NCBI GenBank assembly: GCA_011390695.1
Contig: JAABRW010000038.1
Coordinates: 1-6,551 of the forward strand
Direction of reading: 5' to 3'
Length of the DNA stretch: 6,551 nucleotides
Source of the DNA: Desulfotignum sp.
Lineage (GTDB): Bacteria > Desulfobacterota > Desulfobacteria > Desulfobacterales > Desulfobacteraceae
Part shown: positions 5,334-6,551 of the stretch, one piece after another
Position numbering within the stretch: the first letter of the stretch is position 1
Layout: each line of letters starts with the position of its first letter
Program-made: the position numbers and the translations under genes
Notes under the pieces: generated by a model
What the model was told of the DNA's origin: nothing
Database searches by the model: none
The model's input: only the letters and a program-made list of their open reading frames with translations

Positions 5334-6551
5334 GCTTTGTATGCCCTGGCTTTCTCCACCAGGGAAGGAGCCCAGGATACAGATCCCAGGGCATGGATAT
5401 GGGTATAGGTGCCAAAGGTATTGTTTTTAAAAAAACCGTCTTTTTTATCCAGTATACCTTTGCCCCTTTCCATGGCAAAGGCCATTTCATGGTCCTGAAA
5501 ATCGATTTTCAAAATTTTGGAATACCGGAATTCATGGCCTTTCAGCATTTCGCCGGTGCGGTAAAACGGGTTTTTATGCTTCACCAGAACCCGGGTATAG
5601 CCATGGCCCTGGGGCTTGATTGAAAGGCCGAACCAGATGGGCAGGATACCGGACATGGGATATTCCTTGTCTTTCAGGCGGATGCTTTGGCCCAGAAATA
5701 TCAGGCCGCCGCATTCAGCATAAATGGGCAGCCCTTTTTGGGACAACTGTTTCAAATGCTCCCTGAAGCTTGTGTTTTCTGCCAGCTGCGGGGCATGGGT
5801 TTCAGGAAATCCCCCGCCCATGTAAAGTGCATCCACGTCAGGCAGGGTTTTCTGGTGCAATGGACTGATAAAAACAATTTTCGCCCCCAGATTTTCCAGG
5901 GCAGCCAGGTTATCCGGATAATAAAACTGAAACGCAGAATCCCTTACAACCCCGATAACCACCTGGTCATGTCCAGGATTCTTTGGCAAAGAATCTGGTT
6001 CGAAAAACACTCCCCCCGGCGAAACCTTATCCGGGCTGTCACCATCGGTATATTTCTTTTCTGCAGTGTCGCAATCATCGGTGATTGCCCGGTACAGGGC
6101 TTTGAGGTCAATATGGTCTTTGGCCATTTTTTCTACTGATGTAAGGGCCTGACGGGAAAATCCGTGCTCCGCCGAGGTCACAAGCCCCATATGGCGCTCT
6201 GGAAAATCTTCAGACCCAAGTTTGGGCACAGCCCCGAAGACCGGTATCCTGCAGAACTGTTCAATATTGTCCGTCACTTTTTTCCGGTGGCGGCTGCCGG
6301 CCACCTGGTTAAGGATCACCCCGGCAATCCGTATCCTGGGATCAAAATGCATGCAGCCAAGCAGCAGGGCTGCCATTGTCCGGGTACTTTTGGTGCAGTC
6401 CAGCACCAGCAGTACCGGCAGATGCAGCAGCAGGGCAAGTTCAGCCGTGGAGGTTGAGCCGTCTGTATCGATGCCGTCGTACAGACCGCGGTTTCCTTCA
6501 ACAAGGGCGATATCACAGGAATGGGAATGGGTGGCATATGAATTTCGCACA
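5318..6551 (-). CDS. cbiA: CbiA/CobB-family glutamine-dependent a,c-diamide synthase, 5'-partial (cobyrinate amidase or DsrN)
   Basis: Family enzymes amidate the a and c acetate side chains of a tetrapyrrole using ATP and glutamine. The visible 410 residues start at the window edge, so roughly 80 N-terminal residues including the ATP P-loop are missing; the GTG at 6550 is internal. The rest of the synthetase domain is clear: LVEGNRGLYDG (16-26), GSTSTAELALLL (31-42), GVILNQVAGSRH (77-88) and PERHMGLV (117-124). After a polar linker (about 158-195) comes the class I glutamine amidotransferase domain: RDSAFQFYYPDNLAALE (203-219), MGGGFPETHAPQLAEN (244-259), the nucleophile Cys280 in YAECGGLIFLG, GHEFRYS (338-344) and YTHIH (382-386) with the likely catalytic His. 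GHEFHYS is more usual, so Arg342 is a variant. The stop overlaps panC. The substrate cannot be read from sequence: cobyrinate (CbiA) is the default, siroheme (DsrN, in dsr operons) is a real alternative in a sulfate reducer, and Ni-sirohydrochlorin (CfbB) is less likely. Family certain. Confidence 0.9.
   Translation of the reverse strand, partial: VRNSYATHSHSCDIALVEGNRGLYDGIDTDGSTSTAELALLLHLPVLLVLDCTKSTRTMAALLLGCMHFDPRIRIAGVILNQVAGSRHRKKVTDNIEQFCRIPVFGAVPKLGSEDFPERHMGLVTSAEHGFSRQALTSVEKMAKDHIDLKALYRAITDDCDTAEKKYTDGDSPDKVSPGGVFFEPDSLPKNPGHDQVVIGVVRDSAFQFYYPDNLAALENLGAKIVFISPLHQKTLPDVDALYMGGGFPETHAPQLAENTSFREHLKQLSQKGLPIYAECGGLIFLGQSIRLKDKEYPMSGILPIWFGLSIKPQGHGYTRVLVKHKNPFYRTGEMLKGHEFRYSKILKIDFQDHEMAFAMERGKGILDKKDGFFKNNTFGTYTHIHALGSVSWAPSLVEKARAYKARRYP
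5341..5394. repeat. Spaced 9-bp inverted repeat at the cbiA 3' end, before panC
   Basis: ATGCCCTGG (5341-5349) and CCAGGGCAT (5386-5394) are perfect complements 36 nt apart. In the leftward mRNA they would form a stem-loop ending about 8 nt before the panC Shine-Dalgarno. Function unknown. Confidence 0.4.
5977..5995. repeat. Near-perfect palindrome in the cbiA interdomain linker
   Basis: GATTCTTTG (5977-5985) and CAAAGAATC (5987-5995) are perfect complements around a single base. CCA/TGG (5973-5975 with 5996-5998) extends the pairing past one bulge. It lies in the codons for the linker (about residues 185-191) between the synthetase and amidotransferase domains, where sequence constraint is weak. 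Confidence 0.55.

Noticed and set aside
5687..6139. 150-codon plus-strand open frame
   Set aside because: Antisense to the conserved amidotransferase domain of the cbiA-type gene, with no features of its own.
1..6551. Mobile elements, CRISPR arrays, tRNA or rRNA genes, toxin-antitoxin or defence genes
   Set aside because: I found no transposase or integrase motifs, no regularly spaced direct repeats, no RNA gene signatures and no defence domains; nearly all DNA is accounted for by seven recognisable genes.

Overview
The window reads as ordinary chromosomal DNA from a sulfate-reducing Desulfobacterota bacterium, most likely Desulfobacterales. The strongest pointer is a periplasmic tetraheme cytochrome c3 with the full heme-ligand pattern of that family. 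The TatB/TatC, PanC, DmeF and CbiA-type proteins fit the same kind of host. This taxonomic call is inference from protein character and gene content; no marker gene is present.

Layout. The left half (about 1-3430) is transcribed rightward: a RhlB-like DEAD-box RNA helicase whose 5' end lies beyond the window, then tatB and tatC 10 nt apart and probably co-transcribed from a TTGACA-type promoter just after the helicase, then the cytochrome c3 gene behind a 150-nt leader. A strong intrinsic terminator (16-bp stem, 7 T) closes this side. The right half is transcribed leftward as a tight three-gene unit: a CbiA-family glutamine-dependent a,c-diamide synthase (N-terminus cut off by the window end), panC overlapping it by ATGA, and dmeF starting 6 nt after panC. 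The two halves converge at about 3430-3546.

How the genes relate. TatB and TatC form the receptor part of the twin-arginine export system. Cytochrome c3 carries electrons in the periplasm, where in sulfate reducers it accepts them from hydrogenases, many of which are themselves Tat substrates. In the leftward unit a tetrapyrrole-amidating enzyme and a cobalt/nickel efflux pump flank pantothenate synthetase. If the first is a true cobyrinate amidase, this pairs corrin synthesis with cobalt homeostasis. If it is DsrN, a homologous siroheme amidase found in dsr loci, the unit may be the tail of a dissimilatory sulfite reductase locus whose main genes lie to the right of the window.

I see no mobile element, CRISPR array, tRNA, rRNA or clearly new system. 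The points worth a second look are the CbiA/DsrN identity, the acidic c3, a substituted PanC motif, and three 9-bp-arm inverted repeats inside the cbiA-panC region.
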